From positions 1 through 64,000 of the forward strand of contig NZ_RQIH01000020.1 of the NCBI RefSeq assembly GCF_003939025.1: a DNA stretch of 64,000 nucleotides. The letters run 5' to 3'. The notes beneath the pieces were generated by a model. That model worked only from the letters and a program-made list of their open reading frames with translations. It was not told the DNA's origin and made no database searches. Shown here piece by piece: positions 43,605 through 52,641 of the stretch (positions are counted from its first letter, which is position 1; each line of letters begins with the position of its first letter). Position numbers and translations under genes: made by a program. This DNA comes from Rhizobium sophoriradicis. Its GTDB lineage: Bacteria; Pseudomonadota; Alphaproteobacteria; Rhizobiales; Rhizobiaceae.

Positions 43605-44164
43605 ACAGGATTTGCTCTAGTCGATATTGCGTCCAATTGAAGTGTCATCCGCCATTTTAAGATAACTGCAGAATCACTTAAAGAGAACATGGCACCAATG
43701 ATCGCACAAACAACCGGTCCGCTTCTGCCAACCGACGCAGTTCCGATTGTCGCGATGTTCTTCTACGATATGGCGCAACTATCTGCTCGGTGGCTTAGGT
43801 AAGCCACCGCCGTTCGCGGCTTGTGGCTACTCATCCTGCCGGGCTGCGCTGTCCGTCGCGTCACGCGCCGCACCCAATCGATCGCGATGCTGATGCCAAT
43901 GCGGAAGCGCTTGGACGCCGCCCGGCACCACACCCCTCCTGTATCACCGCTTCTACAACTTCTCGCGGTTATTCGAAACAGGTCTCGCCATCCAGCTCAG
44001 CCTCCTGACCGGCCAGAAGGATGAATCTGATTTGCGTCATAGGGAATCCTTCTCACGGGTCTACCTAAAATCATCCCGCTCTAAGCTTACGCGCACAACT
44101 CGCGGTTCAGCATGAACTCGCAACATCTGTTTTCCGGTACGAGGGTCATACCTCGATGCGATCG
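43605..44164. other. Region without recognisable genes
   Basis: About 560 bp with no supported coding sequence. It separates the IS630 fragment from the 3' end of the LysR regulator and is probably the left border of the transporter module. Confidence 0.4.
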
Positions 44165-45076
44165 TCAAGCAGCCCGATCTGTCAAAGCCGCGACTATCTC
44201 TTCCAATGCAAATCTTAGGCTATCACTCAGCTTTCGATCTTTTTGCCAAACGACGACGTAGTGATATATTGCCCCTGGATGAAATCGGCGGAACGCGACG
44301 CCGAAGTCAGCATATTCTCTCGCGATGATCTCGTTCGTAATCGAAACGCCGATCCCTGCCATGACATAGCCGATGTCGTGGCCATTGGCGTCATATTCCA
44401 CGGCGATGTCAGGAGCGGTTCCCATATACCGAAGGGCATTGACGCTCATTTGGTGAGAGGCAAATTGCGGGTCGATATCAATGATCGCCTCACCGGCAAG
44501 ATCTTCGGCAGTGACAAGCTGCTGTGCCGCAAATCGATGGTTGACCGGAAAAAGACATACGTTGGTGGCCGAGCCGACCGGCACCCAATCAAGAATGCGC
44601 TCATCAATAGGCAATCGGGAGATGCCAAGATCCGAGCGGCCGTTTAACACATGATCTGCAATCTGCTCATACGTGCCTGTTTTCACCTGAACGGCGTAAG
44701 AGCGGCTTCTCTCCCGAATCCTTTTGACCACTTTCGGCAAGGTCGCGAAGGAAAAAGTGCTTGGCGCCGCGATGCCGATCATTCGCGTATCGTTGTTCCG
44801 CAGGAAGTCGATTGACGGTCCGATCCGATCAAGTCCGGCAAACGCCGCGTCGATTGTGCGCAGAAATTCCCATGCCTTGACGGTGGGGATCAACCTGTTG
44901 TTTTCCCGGCGGAAGAGCGCGAAGCCGACAGTCTCCTCTAGCTGCTTGATGTTTTGGCTGACCGCCGGCTGGGTTATTCGCAACATCTGCGCTGCGAGCC
45001 TTTCCGAGCCGGCGCGCATAACCTCCCGCAATATTTGAAGGTGGCGGATCTTCACTCCGGAGTCGGTGATTTCCAT
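44165..45076 (-). CDS. LysR-family regulator of the adjacent ABC importer
   Basis: A 303-aa LysR regulator resembling OccR/NocR-type proteins. The helix-turn-helix is in RHLQILREVMRAGSERLAAQ followed by QMLRITQPAVSQNIKQLEE. The C-terminal effector domain contains GAPSTFSFATLP-like (here AAPSTFSFATLPKVVKRIRE) and SDLGISRLPIDERIL segments. ATG 45076 is preferred; the open frame extends 13 codons further up. It is transcribed away from the permease gene, with about 200 bp between them, so it probably controls both directions in response to the imported compound. Intact. Confidence 0.85.
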   Translation of the reverse strand: MEITDSGVKIRHLQILREVMRAGSERLAAQMLRITQPAVSQNIKQLEETVGFALFRRENNRLIPTVKAWEFLRTIDAAFAGLDRIGPSIDFLRNNDTRMIGIAAPSTFSFATLPKVVKRIRERSRSYAVQVKTGTYEQIADHVLNGRSDLGISRLPIDERILDWVPVGSATNVCLFPVNHRFAAQQLVTAEDLAGEAIIDIDPQFASHQMSVNALRYMGTAPDIAVEYDANGHDIGYVMAGIGVSITNEIIAREYADFGVAFRRFHPGAIYHYVVVWQKDRKLSDSLRFALEEIVAALTDRAA

Positions 45077-45288
45077 GGCCGGGAATCTCAATCGTGGTCG
45101 AGCGACGCGCCTCATAAGTTGCGCTTATCAAAACTTCCTGAATCTTATAAATTGACGGCGGCAAGTCAAAGTATATTTTTGACATACGCCAAACTTAGAG
45201 CGCTGGTTAAGCTAATAAATCCAATCTACCCTCGGTTAAATCTCGGCAAGCTCTTAGTATATGTCGGGAGAATACCTTTCCGATTTCG

Positions 45289-45984
45289 GTGCGCTCGCTA
45301 GAATATTGGAGACTTTCATTGTACGCATTTGTAGATCAATTTTTATCTGGATTGAAAAACACACTTTTAGTGTTTGCCTTGAGCTGCGCTTTCGGGACCC
45401 TATTAGGTTTGCTTATTGCCGTTCTCCGCAACTCGACCCGCAAGTCGGTTTCATCGTGCATGCGGGGCTACACGGGCATCATCCGGGGTGTTCCGGAACT
45501 TCTGATCATCCTCCTAACGTATTTCGGCGGAACCGCCCTTTTGAGCGCGATTGCCGGTGGCTACATCGAGATTAATGCATTTGCGGCCGGTGTCGCGGCA
45601 CTGACCGTCGTGTTCAGTGGGTACGCCGCGGAAATATTCCGTGGTGCGATCAACGCGGTTGCACCAGGCCAACGAGAGGCTGCAGCGGCGCTCGGGCTTT
45701 CGAACGCGCAGATTTGGTTTCTGATCATCATTCCCCAGATGATCCCGATTGCTCTGCCGGCATTCTGTAACCTTTGCATCTCCTTGATAAAGGATACATC
45801 GCTGATTTCTGTCGTCGGGCTGACGGACGTCATGCGCGTCGCCTATATTGGCGCGGGCTCACTGCGCGCTCCGCTCCCCTTCTATCTCGCAGCGTCTGCA
45901 ATCTACCTCGCCCTCACAAGCCTGTCGCTTCTTTCGTTCCGGTTATTGGAGCGCCGCTATTCGCTCCCGGCGATGAAAGGTTGA
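45289..45984 (+). CDS. Polar amino-acid/opine ABC transporter permease 1
   Basis: A HisM/OccQ-type membrane permease of 231 aa. Four to five membrane helices are visible, and the ABC-contacting EAA loop reads PGQREAAAALGLSNAQIWFL. Later ISLIKDTSLISVVGLTDVMR is also family-typical. The best start is GTG 45289; ATG 45261 in another frame is not followed by matching sequence. The second permease gene begins 4 bp downstream of its stop. No ATP-binding subunit is present in this operon. Confidence 0.88.
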   Translation: MRSLEYWRLSLYAFVDQFLSGLKNTLLVFALSCAFGTLLGLLIAVLRNSTRKSVSSCMRGYTGIIRGVPELLIILLTYFGGTALLSAIAGGYIEINAFAAGVAALTVVFSGYAAEIFRGAINAVAPGQREAAAALGLSNAQIWFLIIIPQMIPIALPAFCNLCISLIKDTSLISVVGLTDVMRVAYIGAGSLRAPLPFYLAASAIYLALTSLSLLSFRLLERRYSLPAMKG

Positions 45985-45988
45985 GGCA

Positions 45989-46738
45989 ATGAGCATGACC
46001 ATCGCGCTTGAAGCGTTTCTCACCCTTCCCCGCGGCCTTCTTCTCACTCTGGTTCTGACATTCGCATCGCTTGCCGCAGGCTTCGCCGTCTCGGTCCCGC
46101 TCGCCTTCCTACGGGCATCATCAAATCCGTGGGCTTCCGCGCCCGTGCTGGCATATACCTATGCGTTCCGCGGCACGCCACTTCTGGTTCAGCTTTTCCT
46201 GATTTACTACGGGATTGGCCAGCTTCCCCTCGTCCGCCAAAGCTTTCTATGGGCCGTGATGCGAGAGCCATTCTGGTGCGCCTTCATTGCTTTCACCCTG
46301 AACAGCGCCGCCCATACGACAGAAGTTCTGCGCGGCGGGATCCAGGCGGTCCCGCGTGGGCAGATTGAAGCGGCCAAAGCCTTGGGCCTTTCCCGTTTCC
46401 ACACTGCCCGTCTTATCGTGTTCCCTTTGACCCTCAGGATCGCTCTTCCCGCCTATGCAAATGAGGTGGTTGGAATGCTGAAGGCAAGCTCCCTCGCAAG
46501 CACCATCACGCTGCTTGAGGTGACCGGGCTCGCCCGACAGCTGGTGTCGGAGACATTCGCCCCATACGAGGTCTTCATTGCCGCGGGGGCTTTCTATCTG
46601 CTGCTTACCCTCTTGATCACGCAAGGTTTCCAGATGCTGGAGACGCGTTGGACGCCGACGGCAAACCGTCCACCGCCGGCGCAACCTGTACCTCGAAGAG
46701 CGAACGGAAAGCCGCCTCTCGCCTCGGCTGAAACTTGA
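45989..46738 (+). CDS. Polar amino-acid/opine ABC transporter permease 2
   Basis: A HisQ/OccM-type permease of 249 aa that would pair with the preceding one in the inner membrane. It shows FRGTPLLVQLFLIYYGIGQL, the EAA loop RGQIEAAKALGLSRFHTARL and VVGMLKASSLASTITLLEVT. A hydrophilic Pro/Arg-rich tail closes the protein. Four bp separate it from permease 1, implying coupled translation. Intact. Confidence 0.9.
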   Translation: MSMTIALEAFLTLPRGLLLTLVLTFASLAAGFAVSVPLAFLRASSNPWASAPVLAYTYAFRGTPLLVQLFLIYYGIGQLPLVRQSFLWAVMREPFWCAFIAFTLNSAAHTTEVLRGGIQAVPRGQIEAAKALGLSRFHTARLIVFPLTLRIALPAYANEVVGMLKASSLASTITLLEVTGLARQLVSETFAPYEVFIAAGAFYLLLTLLITQGFQMLETRWTPTANRPPPAQPVPRRANGKPPLASAET

Positions 46739-46795
46739 CGCCAGCCCACATCCCGGACGCCAACAATCAAACTCAGCAATGAAAGGAACATCGTC

Positions 46796-47638
46796 GTGAA
46801 ACGAACACTTCTGCTTGCCCTGTCTCTTGTCGTCTGCGCCAACAACGCGGGAGCAATGGACAGGAAGACACTGACAATCGCCTCTGAAGGTGCTTCGCCG
46901 CCCTGGAATGCCATCACCCCCCAAGGGGAGCTCGCCGGCTTTGACATCGACGTCGGCCGCGATCTTTGCCGGAGGATGAAGTTCGAGTGCACTTTCGTGC
47001 CTCAGGACTGGGACGGAATCATACCGGCGCTCACCGTTGGAAAGTTCGATGCCATCATGTCGGGGATGGCGATAACTGAGAAGCGGAAGAAATCTATCGC
47101 TTTTTCCAAGCCCTACGCCGGAGGTTTCAACCAAGTTGTCATACGCAAAGATCTCAATCTTCCGCCCACGGATACGTTGGCCGAGCTCGACCTCACAACT
47201 ATCGACCCTGAAAAGCAGGCAAAGATCGAGGAGCTTCGAGCCGCTCTCAACGGCAGAACTTTGGGCGTATTGCGATCATCGAATTCGGAAGCAGTGCTCA
47301 ATGAACTGTTCGGAAAGGTCGCGACGATCAGGAGCTACGATTCCCAGGACAACATGCATCTCGATCTCGTGGCTGAGCGCATCGATGGCGGCCTTGCCGA
47401 CTATTTCACCTGGAAAGCCTTCCTCGACAGCACGGATGGCGGGATTGCAACGCTCTACGGCCCGCGGCTCTCCGGTGGCCTGTGGGGCCCGGGTGTCGGC
47501 GTCGGGCTTCGGCAAGACGACGGCGAACTGGTTGCGGCATTCGATAGCGCCATCGAGGCCGCCACGAGCGACGGAACCCTGAAGCGGCTGAGCGAGCAAT
47601 GGTTCAAGATCGATGTTTCGCCGCAGACATCGAACTAG
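46796..47638 (+). CDS. Periplasmic solute-binding protein, family 3 (opine/amino-acid type)
   Basis: A 280-aa binding protein with a Sec signal peptide (residues 1-20, MKRTLLLALSLVVCANNAGA). The mature part has TIASEGASPPWNAITPQGEL, then GFDIDVGRDLCRRMKFECTF, WDGIIPALTVGKFDAIMSGM and a late GLRQDDGELVAAFDSAIE. The pattern resembles NocT/OccT/ArtJ binding proteins. The ligand is probably a cationic amino acid or opine-like compound, but binding residues cannot be assigned by eye. It lies 57 bp after the second permease. Intact. Confidence 0.9.
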   Translation: MKRTLLLALSLVVCANNAGAMDRKTLTIASEGASPPWNAITPQGELAGFDIDVGRDLCRRMKFECTFVPQDWDGIIPALTVGKFDAIMSGMAITEKRKKSIAFSKPYAGGFNQVVIRKDLNLPPTDTLAELDLTTIDPEKQAKIEELRAALNGRTLGVLRSSNSEAVLNELFGKVATIRSYDSQDNMHLDLVAERIDGGLADYFTWKAFLDSTDGGIATLYGPRLSGGLWGPGVGVGLRQDDGELVAAFDSAIEAATSDGTLKRLSEQWFKIDVSPQTSN

Positions 47639-47719
47639 ACACTGGCTCTACGACACGCATTTCCCCCGAAGCCATAGCGCGTGAGCAGTCGGCAGTCCCA
47701 AAGATCGAAGGTAGACCAT

Positions 47720-48955
47720 ATGTCCGCACCCTTTTCCATTGCTGTCACCGGCCAGTCGCTCATCCGTCATGATCTTCGAGCGATCGGCGATCCACGGCTC
47801 GCTGAGATCGCCGAGATCCTCAAAGCAAGCGATGTTGCCTTCACCAATCTCGAGACGACTATCTATGGTCGTCATGGTGGATGGCCGCTCAAAGGCAGCT
47901 ATTTCGGCGCTGCAGCGCCGGATGTCTTGGCGGCGTTGAAGGAGCTCGGTTTCAATAGCCTGGCTCTGGCAAACAACCATGCTTTCGATCTTGGACCGCC
48001 GGGGATCCTCTCGACGCTGGAGGAGGTTGCGGCACACAATTTCCTGCATGCCGGCATCGGCCACAACAAGCATCACGCTTCCACGGCACAGAAAATGACG
48101 TTCGGATCCCGAAATGTTGCGCTGATTGCCATGGACGCTGGGCCAGGCCCGTCTTTCATGTACGCTGAGGACGCAACTGAGGGCAGGATAGCAAGGCCCG
48201 GCATCAATAGTCTGAAAGTCTCCAGGGTATTTGACTTGGAAGCGGGAACATTCGACTTGCTTCGCTCCATCCAGGAGCGTCTTCTAAGTTCGCCCTTGGA
48301 GCGCGCGAATTATGCCCAGCCGGAGGATCCGCCTGATCTTCATGGCCAAGACGAAATTGATTTCTATGGAACCGTGTTTTGCAGATCAGATGAGACGGCT
48401 CGCCGCATCGTGGTGGACCGGCACAGCGCCTCGGCTCACCTTTCGGCGATTGCGGAAGAAGCGGGCCGCGATACATTCGTCATCGTGTATTTGCATCATC
48501 ACCATTGGGAGCCGAACTGGCAGCAAGTCCCCGCCTGGGTCCGGGAATTTGCGCACGATTGCGTGAACGCGGGCGCAGGCCTCTTTGTCAGCCATGGCGC
48601 TCCGGTCCTTCAAGCGGTCGAGATATATCGGAATACGCCAATTTTCTACGGCCTTGGCAACTTCCTCTTCCATACGGAAAAGGACGAACAGGAATGGAGC
48701 CCGCCGGAGGTGTGGAGAAGCGTCATCGCGACCTGCAATTTTGAATCTAGCGGACGGCTGGAGAATATCCGCTTGCGCCCGATTGTGATCGGGGGAACCG
48801 AGGCTTTATCCAATCCTGCACACGATCGCCTCCCCTTCCCTGTGCTTGCCGGTGGCAGAATGGCGGCAGATATCCTTGACGATCTTGCCGACCGCAGTGC
48901 CGGTTTTGGCACAGTGCTATCTCGGGAGAATGACATCGGGCGGATCGCCTTGTAG
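47720..48955 (+). CDS. CapA-family (poly-gamma-glutamate type) metallophosphatase-like protein
   Basis: A 411-aa cytoplasmic-looking member of the PGA_cap/CapA family. Motifs are FSIAVTGQSLIRHDL at the start, SDVAFTNLETTIYG, LGFNSLALANNHAFDLG, IVYLHHHHWEPNWQQVP, then FVSHGAPVLQAVEIYRNTPI and FYGLGNFLFHTE. These are the metal-ligand motifs of the calcineurin-like CapA fold. ATG 47720 is preferred because the upstream 13 codons lack family character. It follows the importer genes by 81 bp in the same direction, so it may process the imported compound, for example a gamma-glutamyl or pyroglutamyl conjugate. That is inference. Intact. Confidence 0.85.
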   Translation: MSAPFSIAVTGQSLIRHDLRAIGDPRLAEIAEILKASDVAFTNLETTIYGRHGGWPLKGSYFGAAAPDVLAALKELGFNSLALANNHAFDLGPPGILSTLEEVAAHNFLHAGIGHNKHHASTAQKMTFGSRNVALIAMDAGPGPSFMYAEDATEGRIARPGINSLKVSRVFDLEAGTFDLLRSIQERLLSSPLERANYAQPEDPPDLHGQDEIDFYGTVFCRSDETARRIVVDRHSASAHLSAIAEEAGRDTFVIVYLHHHHWEPNWQQVPAWVREFAHDCVNAGAGLFVSHGAPVLQAVEIYRNTPIFYGLGNFLFHTEKDEQEWSPPEVWRSVIATCNFESSGRLENIRLRPIVIGGTEALSNPAHDRLPFPVLAGGRMAADILDDLADRSAGFGTVLSRENDIGRIAL

Positions 48956-49037
48956 ATGCGAAAGCAGAACGCGCGGCAGACGGTTACCCAAAGTCAACGA
49001 CTGGCTGGCTCTCCTGCCGCCTTTTCCTGTTGTTCTC

Positions 49038-49523
49038 CTAGCGATCAAAATCAGTCTTTTCAGGCGTCTCTTCGTCGACAATCGAGCTGACGAGGGCGAC
49101 GACGCGACTGCGCACACGTGGGGAAAGGAGCAAAACGTCTTCTACCAGCCGTCGTCCTTCCGCGGTGGAAATGTAAGCAATCCTCTCATCAATCTCCGTC
49201 GTGAGTTGTTGGTCCTGAAAGCTTTCGGGATCTGGGAGGCCTTCGAAAAACATCGAAACAGAAATTTTGAGGCAATTGGCAAGCTCATAGAGCATGGAAG
49301 CGCTAACGCGGTTCTTGCCGCTTTCATATTTCTGAACCTGCTGCAAGCTGACGCCGATGCCGGCGCCAAGATCGCCCAGCGATACATTCGATTGCAACCG
49401 GCGAATACGGATCTGCTGCCCGACATGCAGGTCTACCGGATGCACCGACGCACGCGCAATATTCTGCGCGGCCCGCGCTCGCCTCGACGATCGGACTTGA
49501 AGGGCTGCTGTAAAATGATTCAT
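49038..49523 (-). CDS. Xre-family helix-turn-helix regulator
   Basis: A 161-aa repressor-like protein with an Xre DNA-binding domain at residues 30-90: VGQQIRIRRLQSNVSLGDLG, then GIGVSLQQVQKYESGKNRVS and ASMLYELANCLKISVSMFFE. The C-terminal half is helical and acidic and ends with VVALVSSIVDEE. This arrangement is common among rhizobial plasmid regulators. It is convergent with the CapA gene (stops 83 bp apart). On its upstream side is a 380-bp space with inverted repeats, then the 3' end of the 468-aa gene. Intact. Confidence 0.85.
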   Translation of the reverse strand: MNHFTAALQVRSSRRARAAQNIARASVHPVDLHVGQQIRIRRLQSNVSLGDLGAGIGVSLQQVQKYESGKNRVSASMLYELANCLKISVSMFFEGLPDPESFQDQQLTTEIDERIAYISTAEGRRLVEDVLLLSPRVRSRVVALVSSIVDEETPEKTDFDR

Positions 49524-49903
49524 GGACTACACCCCGTGTGGAGAGTTTCACGCGGTACGCCCCCGCGGAATAACTCGCTCAACCCACTGATCGGGGAGTT
49601 AGAACACCGTACGAGACGGCCCTATGGCCTTTAGTTCCGAGGAACCTGGACATACGCCACAGGCTCCTCGACCGAAGGTCAAGGAGTTTGGTGCCGTATC
49701 GGCCGGCACCAACCGCTCGTAGGGGGTTCTAATCCCCAAGGCAGCGCGTACTGCCTCATCAAAAAGAATAGTTGAAATCCGCGCGGCGTTCAACCGAATT
49801 CTTCACAAGATTCAATAGCTTCGCCCTACACGTAGGCGTACGTCCCGAGACCCCGTTAGTTGTCCTTCGGCAGCGAATGATCGAAAGGGCTATCGCAATG
49901 CGA
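49524..49903. other. Intergenic region with two inverted repeats
   Basis: Two inverted repeats lie close together. An 11-bp arm with one mismatch pairs 49638-49648 (CGAGGAACCTG) with 49660-49670. A perfect 8-bp arm pairs 49689-49696 (TGGTGCCG) with 49704-49711, loop 7 bp. Neither is followed by a T-run on the minus strand, so they may be operators of the Xre regulator or RNA hairpins after the 468-aa gene, not classical terminators. Confidence 0.4.
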
Positions 49904-51310
49904 TCAGCAAAATACCCATTGCGGGCAATTCCTGCCTATCCTCCCAAAGGAGTAGGCCGCCGTTAGCTCTGCCCACAAGGGATCCTGCGTGAAACTCGAA
50001 AAGGGTCCGCAGGCTTCGACAATGCTTTTCTCGCCAAAGCGATCGAGAAGCGTCGAGATGCCGCCCTGGCCGAGCTGATTCAGCATCGAAAACGGCTCGC
50101 ATGGCGAGGAGATGACCCGATGGCCCCAAACCCCTGGGCGTTCGTCTTTTGACAGTGTGTTGAGAAGCTGCGGGTCGCGATTGTTGTTCTTCAAAGCCTC
50201 GCAGAGCGCCCAGCGCATCAAAGGATAATAGACTGCATGTCGACTTCCCCCCAAGACGCGCACACCAGGCAGGAGCGATGTCACGATGAACATCAGCAGA
50301 AGGTTCGGCACGATCCGGCCCGCCTTCAGGGCTTCAACAAGACTTGCCGGCGAAAATTTGACGCGGATATCTTCCGCCCCTTTAGATCGGAGAACGGCGC
50401 CATCCAGCCAAAGTGGAAAGAGCCGCCCTTCTATGCAGCCCCAAAAGAAGTGGGTCGAATTTTTCAGCCAGCCTCGCCAAGCCGTATCCGCGAGTTGATC
50501 GATGCAGACGAGGAGCCGCATGGCGAATGCTGTGTCCTCGACCAGTGAAGTTCGCAGCCAGGATCTGTCGTCGGAAAGATGATCCGCGACCAGATCGGCA
50601 ACGTCGCTATCGTCAAGCTGAAGAAAGTCGACTTGGCTGTCAAAATACCGCTTCCAGAGGCAAAGATTTGCTGCCTTGATTGCTTCTGCCGCGGACTGGA
50701 ATTCGTCGGCAGGCAAAAGTTCTCGCAAGCACGAAACTGCTTCCAAGTCAGGACCGGGCCTATCGACATTCTGGAGGTGGAAGCGATAGCTGCTATTTCT
50801 ACCGAGTATACTGTAGGGGATCATCTTGCTGCGCGACAAGCCGAAGACATTGACCGCATCGCCATTGATCTGCAGCCAGGCTGGACCCTTGCGGCCCCGC
50901 TCTACGAACTTCACCGTCGAACAGGCATAGGAGATATAACATTTCCTGCCACGGGCGCGGAGCCCCATCAGGGAGAACAAATGGGTGTAGAATGCGTCTG
51001 GCTCGATCAACAGGTGGAGGTGGGGACCGCTCTGAAGCACCGGAGCGGCTTCGATTTCCCTTTGAAATCTCGATACCGCGCCTGCCGAAAAACCTCGACA
51101 TTGCGCGACGGTTCCGACCCACGACCGCAACAGCGACATGGCGTGCCTTCTCGCGGCGCATTCTGATTGATTGGACTCAACGGAAAATACCGCCTTTGCG
51201 TAGTCGTTCAACGATCCCACGCCAAACTGACGCATCCACGGAAATAGTTCAAAAATGAGGGCCAAAACCTCTTCTTTTGAGACCAGCTCCTTGTCGATCA
51301 ATGTCTCCAT
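49904..51310 (-). CDS. Unrecognised 468-aa protein in an AraC/MFS operon
   Basis: An intact 468-codon gene starting 2 bp after the MFS exporter gene, so the two are translationally coupled. No known domain was recognised. The protein has no signal peptide. It contains His- and Cys-containing segments such as SGPHLHLLIEPDAFYTHLFS and GRKCYISYACSTVKFVE, and a later VRVLGGSRHAVYYPLMRW. The middle (residues 200-330) is helical and acidic. A role as enzyme in making or modifying the exported molecule is an inference from the operon. Confidence 0.6.
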   Translation of the reverse strand: METLIDKELVSKEEVLALIFELFPWMRQFGVGSLNDYAKAVFSVESNQSECAARRHAMSLLRSWVGTVAQCRGFSAGAVSRFQREIEAAPVLQSGPHLHLLIEPDAFYTHLFSLMGLRARGRKCYISYACSTVKFVERGRKGPAWLQINGDAVNVFGLSRSKMIPYSILGRNSSYRFHLQNVDRPGPDLEAVSCLRELLPADEFQSAAEAIKAANLCLWKRYFDSQVDFLQLDDSDVADLVADHLSDDRSWLRTSLVEDTAFAMRLLVCIDQLADTAWRGWLKNSTHFFWGCIEGRLFPLWLDGAVLRSKGAEDIRVKFSPASLVEALKAGRIVPNLLLMFIVTSLLPGVRVLGGSRHAVYYPLMRWALCEALKNNNRDPQLLNTLSKDERPGVWGHRVISSPCEPFSMLNQLGQGGISTLLDRFGEKSIVEACGPFSSFTQDPLWAELTAAYSFGRIGRNCPQWVFC

Positions 51311-51312
51311 CC

Positions 51313-52578
51313 TCAGACGAGCCGGCGTTCAAGCGGCTCTCCTCTATCCATTCTGAAACGAAAGAAGAGCGCGACGGCAACCATCAACGACCCGAAGAGT
51401 CCGAAAATCTCCGAAGGTAGAATTGCATCCCCGATGGCGCTGATGATGCCATACGCGAAAAGCCCGATCGCAACACAGATCGTGTGGACTTGGCTTCGCA
51501 CCCGCCCCAGCATGCCGGCCGGAACAGTCGATTGAATCCGTACATCGATCAGAACCCGCGCGATATTGTAGCTCAAGCCCAGAACCATCATTTGGACAAG
51601 TGCGGATGGAAGGCTTTGGAAAGCAAAAAAACCGGAAAGAACAACGCCCTCGAGCGCCGAATGGAAAAGGACTCTCTGCCGTCGCGAAACTACGCTTCCA
51701 AAAAGCAAGGCCGCACAGCCTGCAATCGAACCTAGAGCCCAGGCCGCCTCGAGATAACCGAACTGCAGCGCTGACCCCTCGAGTTCACGAATGACGTATG
51801 CGGAGCCGAGTACGGAAACAAGCATGCCCATGGCATAGATCAGCGCGTACATGACAGCGAGGGTCTTCAGGGGGTGAAAGGAGAAGGTCGTCGGCATGAG
51901 ATCAAGGCAACGGATGCTTTCGCTCTTCGAGCCGCGTCGAGGGAAGGAGTTCCGCTGTTGGCCCAGCATAGCCAACCACCCCAACAGCGACAGACTGAAA
52001 AAAGCGCTCGGCAGGATCGGCGTCAGATCCACCCGGATGGCGGCGAGGGTGAACCCAGTCACGATGGCGGCGATCAAATTACCTGCCTGCATGGCGATAT
52101 AAGACACCGAGTTGAACGAACCAAGGTTCTCTGGGGGTACGAGAGACGGGATGATGGCTTGCAGCGCGGTTGAACAAGTTCTGTCGATAATCGCGAAGAT
52201 CGTCCACGATGCGTAAAGAACAATGAGCGGGTCGCAGAACAAGAAAGCAAGTCCGGTCATCACCATTAGCAGCAACCTGGACAAATCGCAGCCGATACAA
52301 ACGAGACGGCGGTCGAATCGATCAACAAGGGCGCCGCCGACATTGCTTGTCAACAATTCGGCGGCACTGCCGAGCGCCAAAAGGATAGCAAGAGCGCTCG
52401 CGCTACCGCTGACATCGACCGCGATCCAAGCCACCATCACGAAATATGCATTGCGCCCAGCTGCGGAAGCCACAACGCCGAAGAGATAGATGTGGCGGGC
52501 GGAATACCGCCCAATCAGGCCGCCGACCGATATACCCACTTCATCCACGCTCCCTGCTGGATTGGTTCGTGAGGACAT
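51313..52578 (-). CDS. MFS exporter (EntS-like)
   Basis: A 421-aa major-facilitator protein with about 12 hydrophobic helices. The MFS motif between helices 2 and 3 reads GGALVDRFDRRLV, and RTCSTALQAIIPSLVPPENL followed by GSFNSVSYIAMQAGNLIAA matches the MFS_3/EntS branch that exports siderophores and other secondary metabolites. The gene stands between araC (64 bp upstream) and the 468-aa gene (2 bp downstream), forming a three-gene unit. The substrate is unknown. Intact. Confidence 0.87.
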   Translation of the reverse strand: MSSRTNPAGSVDEVGISVGGLIGRYSARHIYLFGVVASAAGRNAYFVMVAWIAVDVSGSASALAILLALGSAAELLTSNVGGALVDRFDRRLVCIGCDLSRLLLMVMTGLAFLFCDPLIVLYASWTIFAIIDRTCSTALQAIIPSLVPPENLGSFNSVSYIAMQAGNLIAAIVTGFTLAAIRVDLTPILPSAFFSLSLLGWLAMLGQQRNSFPRRGSKSESIRCLDLMPTTFSFHPLKTLAVMYALIYAMGMLVSVLGSAYVIRELEGSALQFGYLEAAWALGSIAGCAALLFGSVVSRRQRVLFHSALEGVVLSGFFAFQSLPSALVQMMVLGLSYNIARVLIDVRIQSTVPAGMLGRVRSQVHTICVAIGLFAYGIISAIGDAILPSEIFGLFGSLMVAVALFFRFRMDRGEPLERRLV

Positions 52579-52641
52579 GCTAGTCGTCTCGGCAGCCGAG
52601 GGCTTTCATGAATTTGATATTTTCTCTTGGTCAGAACCGGG

